Positions 38,222-46,277 of a DNA stretch of 64,000 bases are shown here, in pieces. The translations under genes and the position numbers were made by a program. The notes below the pieces were generated by a model that worked only from the letters and a program-made list of their open reading frames with translations, was not told the DNA's origin and searched no databases. Source of the DNA: JALZEG01 sp046263255 (lineage in GTDB: Bacteria; Actinomycetota; CADDZG01; WHSQ01); NCBI GenBank assembly GCA_046263255.1, contig JBHELD010000010.1, forward strand, positions 5,569 to 69,568, written 5' to 3'. Positions within the stretch are counted from its first letter, which is position 1; every line of letters starts with the position of its first letter.

Positions 38222-39511
38222 GTGGGACGAACGAGAGGGAAGTTCGCCGCGGCCGTCGCCGCTGCGGTCGTGGCGGCTGCCCTGCCGGTCGCGCGGCCCG
38301 CCGTGGCCAGCCCCGTGCCCGACCCTCCCGAGCTGTGGGTGATGGGCGCCGACGGGACGGGTCAGCGGCGCGTTGCCGCAGGCGCCGATTTCGGCGCGAC
38401 TCAGCCGTCGTGGTCGCCCGACGGATCGCGGATCGTCTACCAGTCGCTCGAGGGGATCGCGGTCGTCGACGTCGTTCCGAGCGCGACGCCGCGGGTCCTC
38501 GCGCCGGGGTACTCACCGGCGTGGTCGCCCGACGGAACGCAGATCGCCTTCGTCCTCCGGCGCGAGTATCCGCAGCCGCGTGCCCTGGCGGTGATGGATC
38601 CGGACGGGTCGGACATGAGGATCCTCAGCGAATCGCCCCAGTCGACGCTCGGAGTCGCGTGGTCGCCCGACGGGACCCGGATCGCGTTCCTCACGTGCGG
38701 GGGGGCGCCGTCGTGCCTCCCTCAGCTTTCCGTGGTCGGGGCCGACGGAGCGGGCGAGAAGATCCTCGCGGACCACGTGATGTCGATGCCGCCTTCGTGG
38801 TCTCCGGACGGCTCGTCGCTCGCGTACGCCGCGCCGGACGGACCCGTCTACACCGTGGACGCCGTCTCCGGTGAGAAGACGAACCTCACGGCGGGTGCCG
38901 GACGCGCGAGCCATCCCGATTGGGGGCCGCACGGTCGCATCGCCTACTCGGCATGGGAGGAGGAGACCGGGACGACGCTCTGGGCGGTCGATCCGGACGG
39001 CACCGACGCCGTCATGCTCGAGCGAGGTTCGGTCCCGGACTGGTCGCCCGACGGCACGAGGATCGCGTTCGTCGGCTACGACGGGATCCGCGTCGTCGTG
39101 CCCGGTGCTGCGGGAGCCCCCCTGCTGACGCCCGGCGGGCAGAGCGACTTTGCGCCCGTCTGGTCGCCCGATGGAGGGTCGATCGCGTACTTGAGCCGGG
39201 AACGGCCGTTTGCCTGGCCCAGGTACGACCGCGCGGTTGCCGTCGCCGCGACGAAGCGGAAGATCAGCGCCGCCGTCTCCGCCGCGCACGGCTACGCGTC
39301 GTGCTTCGCCCGGGTGAGAGTGGAGCTGGAGCGGCGCACGCCCGACGGCTGGGTGTCGGAGGAGACGAGTCGTACGGACGACAACGGCCGCGCGTCCTGG
39401 CCGTCGCCCGGTCGGGGCACGTACCGAGTCCGTGCTCCCGGGTTCTACACGGGCTATCCCGGGGACTCGCCCCAGTGCCTCGCCGCGCACAGCCCGCGTT
39501 TCCGGCTCTAG
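38222..39511 (+). CDS. secreted WD40-like (TolB-type) beta-propeller protein
   Basis: The 429-residue protein has a signal peptide (basic start, hydrophobic 10-24, Ala-x-Ala near residue 29) and at least six PD40 repeats of the form WSPDGxxIAF/Y plus one degenerate copy, spaced about 40-45 residues. This predicts a six- or seven-bladed propeller at residues 38-325. The last 100 residues form a separate domain with YASCFARVRVELERRTPDGW and two cysteines, possibly a carboxypeptidase-regulatory-like sandwich. Role unknown; no Tol-Pal partners are nearby. GTG start. Confidence 0.75.
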   Translation: MGRTRGKFAAAVAAAVVAAALPVARPAVASPVPDPPELWVMGADGTGQRRVAAGADFGATQPSWSPDGSRIVYQSLEGIAVVDVVPSATPRVLAPGYSPAWSPDGTQIAFVLRREYPQPRALAVMDPDGSDMRILSESPQSTLGVAWSPDGTRIAFLTCGGAPSCLPQLSVVGADGAGEKILADHVMSMPPSWSPDGSSLAYAAPDGPVYTVDAVSGEKTNLTAGAGRASHPDWGPHGRIAYSAWEEETGTTLWAVDPDGTDAVMLERGSVPDWSPDGTRIAFVGYDGIRVVVPGAAGAPLLTPGGQSDFAPVWSPDGGSIAYLSRERPFAWPRYDRAVAVAATKRKISAAVSAAHGYASCFARVRVELERRTPDGWVSEETSRTDDNGRASWPSPGRGTYRVRAPGFYTGYPGDSPQCLAAHSPRFRL

Positions 39512-39524
39512 ACCCCAAGCCTCG

Positions 39525-40634
39525 CTACGGGAGGTAGTCCAACGGGTCGACGGGACTCCCGTTGACCCGGACCTCGAAGTGCAGGTGATCGCCGGTGCAC
39601 GAGCCCGTGCAACCGACGGCCCCCACCGTCTGGCCCTGCGAGACCGACTGCCCGTTCGACACCGCGAAGGACGACAGGTGCGCGTACAGCGTCTGGATGC
39701 CCCCGCCGTGGTCGACGATCACCGCGTTCCCGTAGCCGGAGTACGACGACGCCATGATGACGACGCCCGCCTTCGACGCCACCACCGGCTGTCCCGTCGT
39801 GCCGTCGATGTCGAGGCCCGTGTGCATGCTGCCCCAGCGCGGGCCGTAGTAAGACGTCACGGCCCCGTTCAGCGGCCAGATAAAGCCCTGCGAGGAGGTG
39901 CCGAGCGCCTTGACCGCGGCCGCCGCGCTGTTCGCGCGGATCCTCGCTTCGATCGCTTGTGCGGCACTTTCGAGGTCGCCCTCGTGGGCCTCGAGCCTTC
40001 CGATCTCGGCCTGCAGGATCGCGAGGCGCTCGGCGCGCCGCGCGTGCAGCTCGCTGCTCTTCGCGAGCGACTTCTGCTTCTCGTCCTGGATCGCCTCGAG
40101 CTCTTCCTTCTTCGCGAAGAGGTCGCGGTTCTGCGCCTCGATCTGCACCCGCAGACGCCCGTACTGGATGAGCGCACCGGTGCTCTCCTCCGCAGCCACG
40201 CCGAGCATCTCGACCTTCGCGTCGAGCTCGGACAGCGACCGCGCGTTCAGCAGCGCGTCGATCGTCTCCGTCGACCCGGACTTGTACAGCGAGATCGCCT
40301 GCCCGGTCGCGAGGTCCTTGATCTTGTCGATCTTCGCCTGCGTCGCGTCGATGCGCGCCTGCGCGGTCCGCACCTCGGCCTCGACGCGCGCGATCTCGCC
40401 CTCGATCTTCGTGAGCTGCTCGCGGAGGGCGAGGATCTCCTCGTTGAGGCGGTCGACCTCGGCCTCGACCGGCTCGGCCCTCGTCTCGCGCGCCTCGATC
40501 TTCTCGCGCACGTGGCCGAGCTGGGATCGGATCTTGTCGAGCCTGGAGCCGCCGGCCAGGGAGCCCGCAGCGGGGATCAGAAGGGTGCAGAGGAGGGTGG
40601 CGACGATCGATGCACGACCGAGCCTTCCTTGCAT
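39525..40634 (-). CDS. secreted coiled-coil M23 peptidase (murein hydrolase or activator)
   Basis: The 369-residue protein has a signal peptide (hydrophobic 9-25), a long coiled coil (about 31-110 and 160-235) and a C-terminal M23/LytM domain. Zinc ligands His271 and Asp275 (MHTGLDI) and His350-x-His352 (HLHFE) are all present, so it should be catalytic, unlike degenerate EnvC-type activators. The architecture matches PcsB/EnvC-like proteins acting in cell division or envelope remodelling. The start is the ATG at 40634 behind GGAAAGGAA. Confidence 0.88.
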   Translation of the reverse strand: MQGRLGRASIVATLLCTLLIPAAGSLAGGSRLDKIRSQLGHVREKIEARETRAEPVEAEVDRLNEEILALREQLTKIEGEIARVEAEVRTAQARIDATQAKIDKIKDLATGQAISLYKSGSTETIDALLNARSLSELDAKVEMLGVAAEESTGALIQYGRLRVQIEAQNRDLFAKKEELEAIQDEKQKSLAKSSELHARRAERLAILQAEIGRLEAHEGDLESAAQAIEARIRANSAAAAVKALGTSSQGFIWPLNGAVTSYYGPRWGSMHTGLDIDGTTGQPVVASKAGVVIMASSYSGYGNAVIVDHGGGIQTLYAHLSSFAVSNGQSVSQGQTVGAVGCTGSCTGDHLHFEVRVNGSPVDPLDYLP

Positions 40635-40756
40635 CCTGTTCCTTTCCGTCGGGGGACGTCCTGCCCGCTCCGGGCACGGTCTGTCGTCCCGGTGTACGTG
40701 TGGGGGCCCGCGAAGACCCTCGAAGCTGCCGCACAGCCCGCCCCGGGCCGCCGGGC

Positions 40757-40785
40757 ATCCTGCCACAGCGTCCCGACCCGGGCAA
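40757..40785 (-). promoter_or_regulatory. promoter of the M23 peptidase gene
   Basis: On the minus strand TTGCCC (40785-40780), 17 bases, CAGGAT (40762-40757). It implies a leader of about 115 bases that is GC-rich and probably folded. Confidence 0.55.
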
Positions 40786-40896
40786 ACCCCGTGCGGCGAC
40801 CGCCCGGTGGGAGGACGCGTGTCTACTTCTGGCCCCGAACGGCCTTCTCCTGCCGTTCCGGCGCCGTCGATCGCGAATAAATCGCAGCGTCGGGGG

Positions 40897-40925
40897 TTGC
40901 CGACGCAGCGTCGCTCGGCTAGCCT
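40897..40925 (+). promoter_or_regulatory. promoter for the 40932-40988 element
   Basis: TTGCCG (40897-40902), 17 bases, TAGCCT (40920-40925). Transcription from it would start at about 40932, the first base of the hairpin. Confidence 0.55.
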
Positions 40926-40931
40926 TCCCTG

Positions 40932-40988
40932 GCACCCGTTGAGTCGTAAACCGGCCTCGCCGGGACGAAGGCTCGGCGGGTGCTTTTT
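40932..40988 (+). ncRNA. structured leader or small RNA ending in a terminator
   Basis: GCACCCG (40932-40938) pairs with CGGGTGC (40977-40983), followed at once by TTTTT (40984-40988). Inside lies CCGGC-CTC-GCCGG (40951-40963), flanked by TCGT and GACGA that can also pair. With the promoter just upstream, the RNA would begin at the base of this structure and could end after 57 bases, or read on into the gene at 41053. It could be an attenuator, riboswitch or small RNA; I match it to no known family. Confidence 0.5.
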
Positions 40989-41052
40989 CGCGCCCGGCCT
41001 TTGTCTATATCCTCCGGGGCACGCGGCGGCGCGGCGGCAGGAGGACCGAGAG

Positions 41053-41790
41053 GTGGCCGAGATCGACCTGGTGGACCTGGAGTCGTCGATCAAGCAGCTG
41101 CCCCACGTACTGGGCTGCGTCATCCTCACCGACCCCGAGGGGCGGGCGACGGAGATCCAGGCTTTCACGCGCAGCGGGAGCGACGTCGGCGCCGTCCAGC
41201 GTTCGATCGTCGACACCGCGACGTTCAAGGGCGTGGGCGACGAGCTCAGGCAGGTCCTGGTGTTCGAGCTCGAGGCCGAGTCGATCTTCGGCGACCGTGA
41301 GTCGCTCGAGCGGGCGGCCGAGCTGGCCGAGCAGGAGGCCCGGGCGCGGGGGCTGACCTGGGAGCCGGACCCCCCTCTGACGCACGAGCCCCAGACGGGG
41401 GACATCACCGGCCACGCCTTCCGGCCGCCCCTTCGGCGGGTCGCGCTGTCGTCCAGCGCGATGAAGACGCATGCCGAAGTCGTCCTAGGGCACACCGAGG
41501 ACGACGAGGTCACCGGGCTGTCCAGCGGCGACAAGACTCCCCACGGGCTGAAGGTCCTCGCCCAGGCGACCCTCGACGCGGTCACGAACCTCGTCGGGAC
41601 GTCGGACTTCCACCTCGAGGGCGCGTCGCTGGTGAGCGTCGTCGCGCAGGAGGCCGTGCTCGTCATCCTGAGGCTCCACGACGGGCTGGAGGTCCTGGGG
41701 GCCGCGCTGGTGCGGGAGGGCCCCGTGAGCGAGGCCGCCGTCCGGGCGACGCTGGACGCGCTCAACCGGCGCTTTGCGCGTTTGGCCTAG
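41053..41790 (+). CDS. conserved-looking hypothetical protein
   Basis: I do not recognise this 245-residue protein. It has no signal peptide or membrane helix. The first ~95 residues (EIDLVDLESSIKQLPHVLGC, then RATEIQAFTRSG and VLVFELEAES) and the last ~115 (HAEVVLGHTEDDEVTGLSSG, then KVLAQATLDAVTNLV) look like two alpha/beta domains joined by a Pro-rich linker. GTG start behind GACCGAGAGG; the same frame is open far upstream across the noncoding region. It lies behind a possible attenuator and is followed by tandem repeats. Confidence 0.7.
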   Translation: MAEIDLVDLESSIKQLPHVLGCVILTDPEGRATEIQAFTRSGSDVGAVQRSIVDTATFKGVGDELRQVLVFELEAESIFGDRESLERAAELAEQEARARGLTWEPDPPLTHEPQTGDITGHAFRPPLRRVALSSSAMKTHAEVVLGHTEDDEVTGLSSGDKTPHGLKVLAQATLDAVTNLVGTSDFHLEGASLVSVVAQEAVLVILRLHDGLEVLGAALVREGPVSEAAVRATLDALNRRFARLA

Positions 41791-41791
41791 C

Positions 41792-42010
41792 GGGATCGCA
41801 AGCGATCCCGCCCGATGCGGATTCCCCGCCGCCCGGCTTCGTCGCCTCCGGCGACGGTGGCCTATATGGCCGCAAGCGATCCCGCCCGATGCGGATTCCC
41901 CGCCGCCGGGCTTCGTCGCCTGCGGCGACGGTGGCCTACGTGGCCGCAAGCGATCCCGCCCGATGCGGGATTCCCCCGCCGCCGGGCTTCGTCGCCTCCG
42001 GCGACGGCTT
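41792..42010. repeat. three tandem ~74-bp repeats before the sat leader
   Basis: The phrase CGCAAGCGATCCCG recurs at 41797, 41871 and 41945, a period of exactly 74 bases; the third unit diverges after about 42010. Each unit contains GTCGCC-TCC-GGCGAC or a near copy, a 6-bp hairpin. The array opens with GGGATCGC-AA-GCGATCCC (41792-41809), an 8-bp palindrome. It begins directly after the stop at 41790. Different sequence from the repeats at 8344. Confidence 0.9.
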
Positions 42011-42029
42011 GGCTCCTGGCCCCGGCACG

Positions 42030-42053
42030 GCACTCCTGCTATGGTAGGAGTGC
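42030..42053 (+). promoter_or_regulatory. hairpin upstream of the sat leader
   Basis: GCACTCCT (42030-42037), an 8-base loop, AGGAGTGC (42046-42053), an 8-bp perfect stem. The loop includes TATGGT (42040-42045), which could be a -10 box, so this may be an operator overlapping the sat promoter rather than an RNA stem. Confidence 0.45.
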
Positions 42054-42055
42054 TA

Positions 42056-42146
42056 TAGGAGTGTCACCCGGGGCTGAGCGACCTTCCGGTTAGGCCGGCC
42101 CCGCAACCCTCTTGGTCCACCACCGCGGGTCCACGCGGCACACAGG
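42056..42146 (+). promoter_or_regulatory. candidate SAM-type riboswitch in the sat leader
   Basis: A structured 5' leader ends 11 bases before the sat ATG. GTGT (42061-42064) can close with ACAC (42140-42143). CGGGGC pairs with GCCCCG around a GACC-rich internal loop. GCAACCCTC (42103-42111) matches the conserved GCAACCCUC of actinobacterial SAM-IV riboswitches as I remember them. CCGCG (42123-42127) pairs with CGCGG (42134-42138). Position before a sulfate-activation gene fits. The remaining match to any one SAM class is imperfect. Confidence 0.4.
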
Positions 42147-42157
42147 AAGGAGCAGCC

Positions 42158-43336
42158 ATGCCCAGCACGTTGAAGGACGTCCCCGGCTCGGCCCCCCACG
42201 GCGGAGCGCTCGAGCTCCGGATCGCCGGCGACGAGAGGCAGCAGCTCGTGGCGGAGGCGGCGAGACTCCCGAAGATCGAGGCCAAGTCGCGCCGCGTGCT
42301 CTCCGACCTCGAGCTCCTCGCCGTGGGTGCGGTCTCGCCGAACCGGGGCTTCATGACCAGGGACGACTACACCTCGGTCGTGGAGGAGATGCGTCTGTCG
42401 AACGGGCTCGCATGGAGCCTGCCGATCACTCTGTCGGCGACCGACGAGGAGGCCGCCGCGCTGGCGAAGGGGACGCGTGCGGCGATCGTCCACGAGGGGA
42501 GGCCGGTCGCGATCATCGACGTCGAGGACGTCTTCATTTACGACGCGCGGCGCGAGGCGGAGCTGACGTACAAGACCGACGACGACGCGCATCCCGGCGT
42601 CGCGTATCTCTACTCGCAGGCGCCCACCTACGTCGGCGGCGACGTGACGGTCCTCGAGAACGTTTTCGCGCACGAGTTCGAGGAGTACCGCCTCACGCCG
42701 CTGCAGCTCCGGGAGAAGATCGCGGAGCGCGGCTGGCGTACGGTCGTCGCGTTCCAGACGCGCAACCCGATCCACCGCGCGCACGAGTACCTGACGAAGT
42801 GCGCGCTCGAGATCACCGACGGCCTCGTCATCCACCCCCTCGTCGGCGGGACCAAGGGCGACGACATCCCCGCCGAGGTGAGGATGAGGTGCTACGGGGT
42901 CCTCATGGAGAGCTACTACCCGCACGACCGCGTGATCCTCTCGGTCTTCCCCGCGGCGATGAGGTACGCCGGCCCGCGCGAGGCGATCTGGCACGCGCTG
43001 CTGCGCAAGAACTACGGCATGACGCACTTCATCGTCGGCCGCGACCACGCCGGCGTCGGCGACTACTACGGCACCTACGAGGCGCAGGAGATCTTCGACA
43101 AGTTCGAGCCGGCCGAGCTCGGGATCTGGCCGCTGAAGTTCGAGCACTCGTTCTACTGCCGCAAGTGCGAGGCGATGGGCTCGGACAAGACGTGCCCGCA
43201 CGGTAAGGAAGACCGCGTCTTCCTCTCCGGGACGCAGGTCCGGAGCATGCTGAAGGAGGGCCAGGAGCCGCCGCACGAGTTCTCTCGGCCGGAGGTCGCT
43301 CGCATCCTGATCGAGGCCGAGCGCGCCAAGGCGTAA
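42158..43336 (+). CDS. sat: sulfate adenylyltransferase (ATP sulfurylase, Sat type)
   Basis: Sat forms adenosine 5'-phosphosulfate from sulfate and ATP, or runs in reverse in sulfur oxidisers. It is the single-chain type, not the CysD/CysN pair. The substrate-binding motif QTRNPIHRAHE is at residues 200-210, followed by VGRDHAGVGDYYG. A CRKCEAMGSDKTCPHG zinc-like site near residue 335 is typical of bacterial and archaeal Sat. The 392-residue length is normal. A GAAGGAG site precedes the ATG. It leads the sat-phosphodiesterase-cysC-PHP run, so assimilation is the likely direction. Confidence 0.96.
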   Translation: MPSTLKDVPGSAPHGGALELRIAGDERQQLVAEAARLPKIEAKSRRVLSDLELLAVGAVSPNRGFMTRDDYTSVVEEMRLSNGLAWSLPITLSATDEEAAALAKGTRAAIVHEGRPVAIIDVEDVFIYDARREAELTYKTDDDAHPGVAYLYSQAPTYVGGDVTVLENVFAHEFEEYRLTPLQLREKIAERGWRTVVAFQTRNPIHRAHEYLTKCALEITDGLVIHPLVGGTKGDDIPAEVRMRCYGVLMESYYPHDRVILSVFPAAMRYAGPREAIWHALLRKNYGMTHFIVGRDHAGVGDYYGTYEAQEIFDKFEPAELGIWPLKFEHSFYCRKCEAMGSDKTCPHGKEDRVFLSGTQVRSMLKEGQEPPHEFSRPEVARILIEAERAKA

Positions 43337-43348
43337 GGGGGAAAGCAC

Positions 43349-44812
43349 ATGGGTCTGCTGGACAAGATCAAGAAGAGGGCCGAAGCCGGCGTAGACACCG
43401 CGACCGCGGTTCCTGCGAAGAACGACGGACGGAAGGTCATGGTGATCGGGCTCGACTGCGCGCCGCCGGAGCACGTCTTCGACGAGTACGCCGACGAGAT
43501 CCCCAACCTCACGAAGCTGCGCGAGAACTGGGTCTACGGCCCCCTCGAGTCGATCACGCCGCCGATCACCGTCCCGGCGTGGATGTGCATGATGACGTCG
43601 AAGGACCCGGGGACGCTCGGCATCTACGGCTTCCGCAACCGCAAGGACAACACCTACGACGGGCTCTCGTTCGCCACGTCGTGGTCGATCAAGGAGCCGA
43701 CCGTCTGGGACGTCCTCTCCGAGGCCGGCAAGGACTGCATCGTGATGTCCGTGCCGCCGAGCTATCCCCCGAAGGCGCTGAACGGAATCCAGATCGGCTG
43801 CTTCCTCACGCCCAGCAACGACTCCGAGTACACGTACCCGAAGGAGCTGAAGGCGGAGCTCGAGAGCAACGTCGGCGACTACGTGTTCGACATCCGCAAC
43901 TTCCGGACCGACAACACGCAGTACATCGTCGACGAGGCCTACAAGATGACCGAGCAGCGGTTCAAGACCGCCGACTACCTGCTCGCGAACAAGCCGTGGG
44001 ACTTCTTCGTGATGGTGGAGATGGGGCCCGATCGCCTGAACCACGGGATCTGGAGCTTCATCGATCCCGACCACCCGCGCTATCAGCCCGACAACCCGTA
44101 CAAGGACGCCCTGCGCGACTACTACCGCTACCTCGACGGGAAGATCGGCGAGCTGCTCGGCAGGTACGCCGGCGACGACACGACCGTGCTCGTCGTCTCC
44201 GACCACGGCGCGAAGGCGATGGTGGGCGGCGTCTGCTTCAACGAGTGGCTCCGGTCGGAGGGCTACCTCGCGTTCTCGAACGAGCCCGACGGCGTGACCC
44301 CGATCAACAAGATGCAGATCGACTGGAGCAGGACGCGCGCTTGGGGGGACGGTGGCTACTACGGACGGTTGTTCCTCAACGTCGAGGGACGCGAGCCCGA
44401 AGGGATCATCCCGGCCGCCGACTACGACGCGGTGCGCGACGAGCTCGCCGCGAAGATCGAGGCGATGGTCGACCACGAGGGCAACCCGATGGGGAACAAG
44501 GCCCTCAAGCCGGAGGAGATCTACACGGAGCAGAAGGGCGTCCCGCCGGACCTCGTCGTGATCTTCGGAGGTCTGCGATGGCGCTCGGTGGGCTCCGTCG
44601 GCCACGGGTCGGTCTACACGTTCGAGAACGACACCGGTCCCGACGAGGCGAACCACGCGGAGTACGGGATCTTCATCATGAACAACGCGCCCGGGCAGAC
44701 GCCGGGGACGCGCGAGGGACTGCATCTGTGGGACGTGCACTGCACGATCCTCGACCTGTTCGGGCTCGACCCCGCGCCGGGCGCGCTGGGCAAGAGCGTG
44801 CTCGAAGGCTAG
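43349..44812 (+). CDS. alkaline-phosphatase-superfamily phosphodiesterase
   Basis: The 487-residue protein belongs to the type I phosphodiesterase/nucleotide pyrophosphatase group. Metal and catalytic residues are visible: Asp36 in VIGLDCAPPEH, nucleophile Thr74 in PITVPAW, EMGPDRLNHGIW, VVSDHGAKAM and NHAEYGIF. There is no signal peptide, so it is cytoplasmic. It lies 12 bases after sat and 10 before cysC, so a role in sulfur-nucleotide chemistry (for example splitting APS, PAPS or pyrophosphate-containing products) is inferred. Substrate unknown. Confidence 0.85.
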   Translation: MGLLDKIKKRAEAGVDTATAVPAKNDGRKVMVIGLDCAPPEHVFDEYADEIPNLTKLRENWVYGPLESITPPITVPAWMCMMTSKDPGTLGIYGFRNRKDNTYDGLSFATSWSIKEPTVWDVLSEAGKDCIVMSVPPSYPPKALNGIQIGCFLTPSNDSEYTYPKELKAELESNVGDYVFDIRNFRTDNTQYIVDEAYKMTEQRFKTADYLLANKPWDFFVMVEMGPDRLNHGIWSFIDPDHPRYQPDNPYKDALRDYYRYLDGKIGELLGRYAGDDTTVLVVSDHGAKAMVGGVCFNEWLRSEGYLAFSNEPDGVTPINKMQIDWSRTRAWGDGGYYGRLFLNVEGREPEGIIPAADYDAVRDELAAKIEAMVDHEGNPMGNKALKPEEIYTEQKGVPPDLVVIFGGLRWRSVGSVGHGSVYTFENDTGPDEANHAEYGIFIMNNAPGQTPGTREGLHLWDVHCTILDLFGLDPAPGALGKSVLEG

Positions 44813-44822
44813 GAGGAGAACT

Positions 44823-45368
44823 ATGCGACAGGCGAACCGGGACCGCGGCTGCGTCATCTGGTTCACGGGGCTCTCGGGCTCCGGCAAGACGACCATCGCC
44901 CACAGGGTCGAGGAGATCCTGCTCGACGCGGACGTGCCGGTCGAGATCCTCGACGGCGACGTCATCCGCGAGAACCTCAGCAAGGGCCTGGGCTTCTCGA
45001 AGGAGGACCGCGACATCAACATCCGCCGGATCGCGTTCGTGGCGCACCTGCTGCAGCGCAACGGCACCTTCGTCATCACGGCCGCGATCTCGCCGTACCG
45101 CGCCGTCCGCGACGAGGCGCGCGCGATGATCAAGGACTTCGTCGAGGTCTACGCCGACGCCCCCATCGAGGTGTGCGAGCAGCGCGACGTCAAAGGCCTC
45201 TACGCGAAAGCGCGCGCCGGCGAGATCAAAGGGTTCACCGGCGTCGACGACCCCTACGAGCCGCCGGAGGATCCCGAGGTCGTCTGCGACACCGCGCACG
45301 AGACCGTCGAGGAGTCGGCGCAGAAGGTCGTCGACAAGCTCGTCGAGCTGAACTACGTCGAGGTCTAG
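44823..45368 (+). CDS. cysC: adenylylsulfate kinase
   Basis: CysC phosphorylates APS to PAPS, the activated sulfate used for reduction or sulfation. The 181-residue protein has P-loop GLSGSGKTT at 16-24, the DGDVIRENLSKGLGFSKEDRD substrate motif, and the lid segment KARAGEIKGFTGVDDPYEPP. It follows the phosphodiesterase by 10 bases with a GGAGG site. No PAPS reductase is in the window. Confidence 0.96.
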   Translation: MRQANRDRGCVIWFTGLSGSGKTTIAHRVEEILLDADVPVEILDGDVIRENLSKGLGFSKEDRDINIRRIAFVAHLLQRNGTFVITAAISPYRAVRDEARAMIKDFVEVYADAPIEVCEQRDVKGLYAKARAGEIKGFTGVDDPYEPPEDPEVVCDTAHETVEESAQKVVDKLVELNYVEV

Positions 45369-45380
45369 CGCGAGCCGATC

Positions 45381-46274
45381 TTGATCGACCTGCACACCCA
45401 CACCACCGTATCCGACGGCGGCGACTCGCCCGCGGAGCTGGTAGCGGCGGCGGCGGCGGCCGGCTTGGCCGCGATCGCCGTCACCGACCACGACAACGAC
45501 GGCGGCTGCGACGAGGCGGTCGCGGCGGGGCGCGAGCACGGCGTGGAGGTGGTGCGCGGCGTCGAGATCTCGTGCGACGTCGAGGACCTGCCGGGGCGCG
45601 GGTTCACGCCGGACGGGCGGCCGACCATGCACCTCCTCGGCTATTTCATCCCTCCCGTCGACAACCCCCTGAGCGCCGCGCTCGCCGACCTGCAGAGCGC
45701 CCGCGCGAACCGGAACCAGCTGATCGTCGAGCGGCTCAACGAGCTCGGGATCCCGGTGACGTTCGAGGGGGTCGAGAACGAGGCCGGAGGGCCGGGAGCG
45801 CAGATCGGCCGTCCGCACTTCGCCGCGGTCCTCGTCCGGCACGGGGCGGTGCCCGACTACCAGACCGCGTTCGACGAATACCTCGCGAAGGGCGCGAGGG
45901 CCTACCTGACGCGCAAGCTGTACTCGCCGCTCGAGGCGACCGAGCTGATGGTCCGCTCCGGCGTCGTCCCGGTGCTAGCGCATCCGTTCACGCTGAAGCT
46001 CCCGATCGAGCAGCTCGAGGCGTTCGTCGACGAGGTCGTCGCGGCGGGGCTGCGCGGCATCGAGGGGTACCACGGCGACCTGCCGGAAGCCGAGCAGGAG
46101 CCGTACCGCGCTCTCGGACGCTCGAAGGACCTGATCGTGTCGGGCGGCAGCGACTACCACGGCGCCATGCGGGCCGACCGCGGGCTGCCCGGCGGCAAGC
46201 ACGGGGTGATCGTGCCGGAGACGGCGCTGGAAGAGCTGCGCGACGCCGCGCGCGAGCTACAGGGAGTCCGATAA
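45381..46274 (+). CDS. PHP-domain phosphoesterase (likely 3',5'-nucleotide bisphosphatase)
   Basis: PHP proteins hydrolyse phosphoesters with three metals. The 297-residue protein has all PHP motifs: DLHTHTTVSDG, TDHDN, GVEISCD, GRPHFAAVL, LAHPF and SGGSDYHG. It is closest in layout to the RNase AM/TrpH-type enzymes, some of which degrade 3'-phosphoadenosine 5'-phosphate. Twelve bases after cysC, removing PAP left over from PAPS use is a reasonable inferred role. TTG start; no better start gives the first metal motif. Confidence 0.88.
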   Translation: MIDLHTHTTVSDGGDSPAELVAAAAAAGLAAIAVTDHDNDGGCDEAVAAGREHGVEVVRGVEISCDVEDLPGRGFTPDGRPTMHLLGYFIPPVDNPLSAALADLQSARANRNQLIVERLNELGIPVTFEGVENEAGGPGAQIGRPHFAAVLVRHGAVPDYQTAFDEYLAKGARAYLTRKLYSPLEATELMVRSGVVPVLAHPFTLKLPIEQLEAFVDEVVAAGLRGIEGYHGDLPEAEQEPYRALGRSKDLIVSGGSDYHGAMRADRGLPGGKHGVIVPETALEELRDAARELQGVR

Positions 46275-46277
46275 GCG

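Noticed and set aside
40635..40790. c-di-AMP riboswitch in the M23 peptidase leader
   Set aside because: Leader is GC-rich and probably folded, but none of the conserved ydaO boxes can be found on the minus strand.
40932..40988. 6C RNA of actinobacteria
   Set aside because: 6C RNAs have two hairpins with runs of six C in the loops; this element has one nested structure and no such loops.
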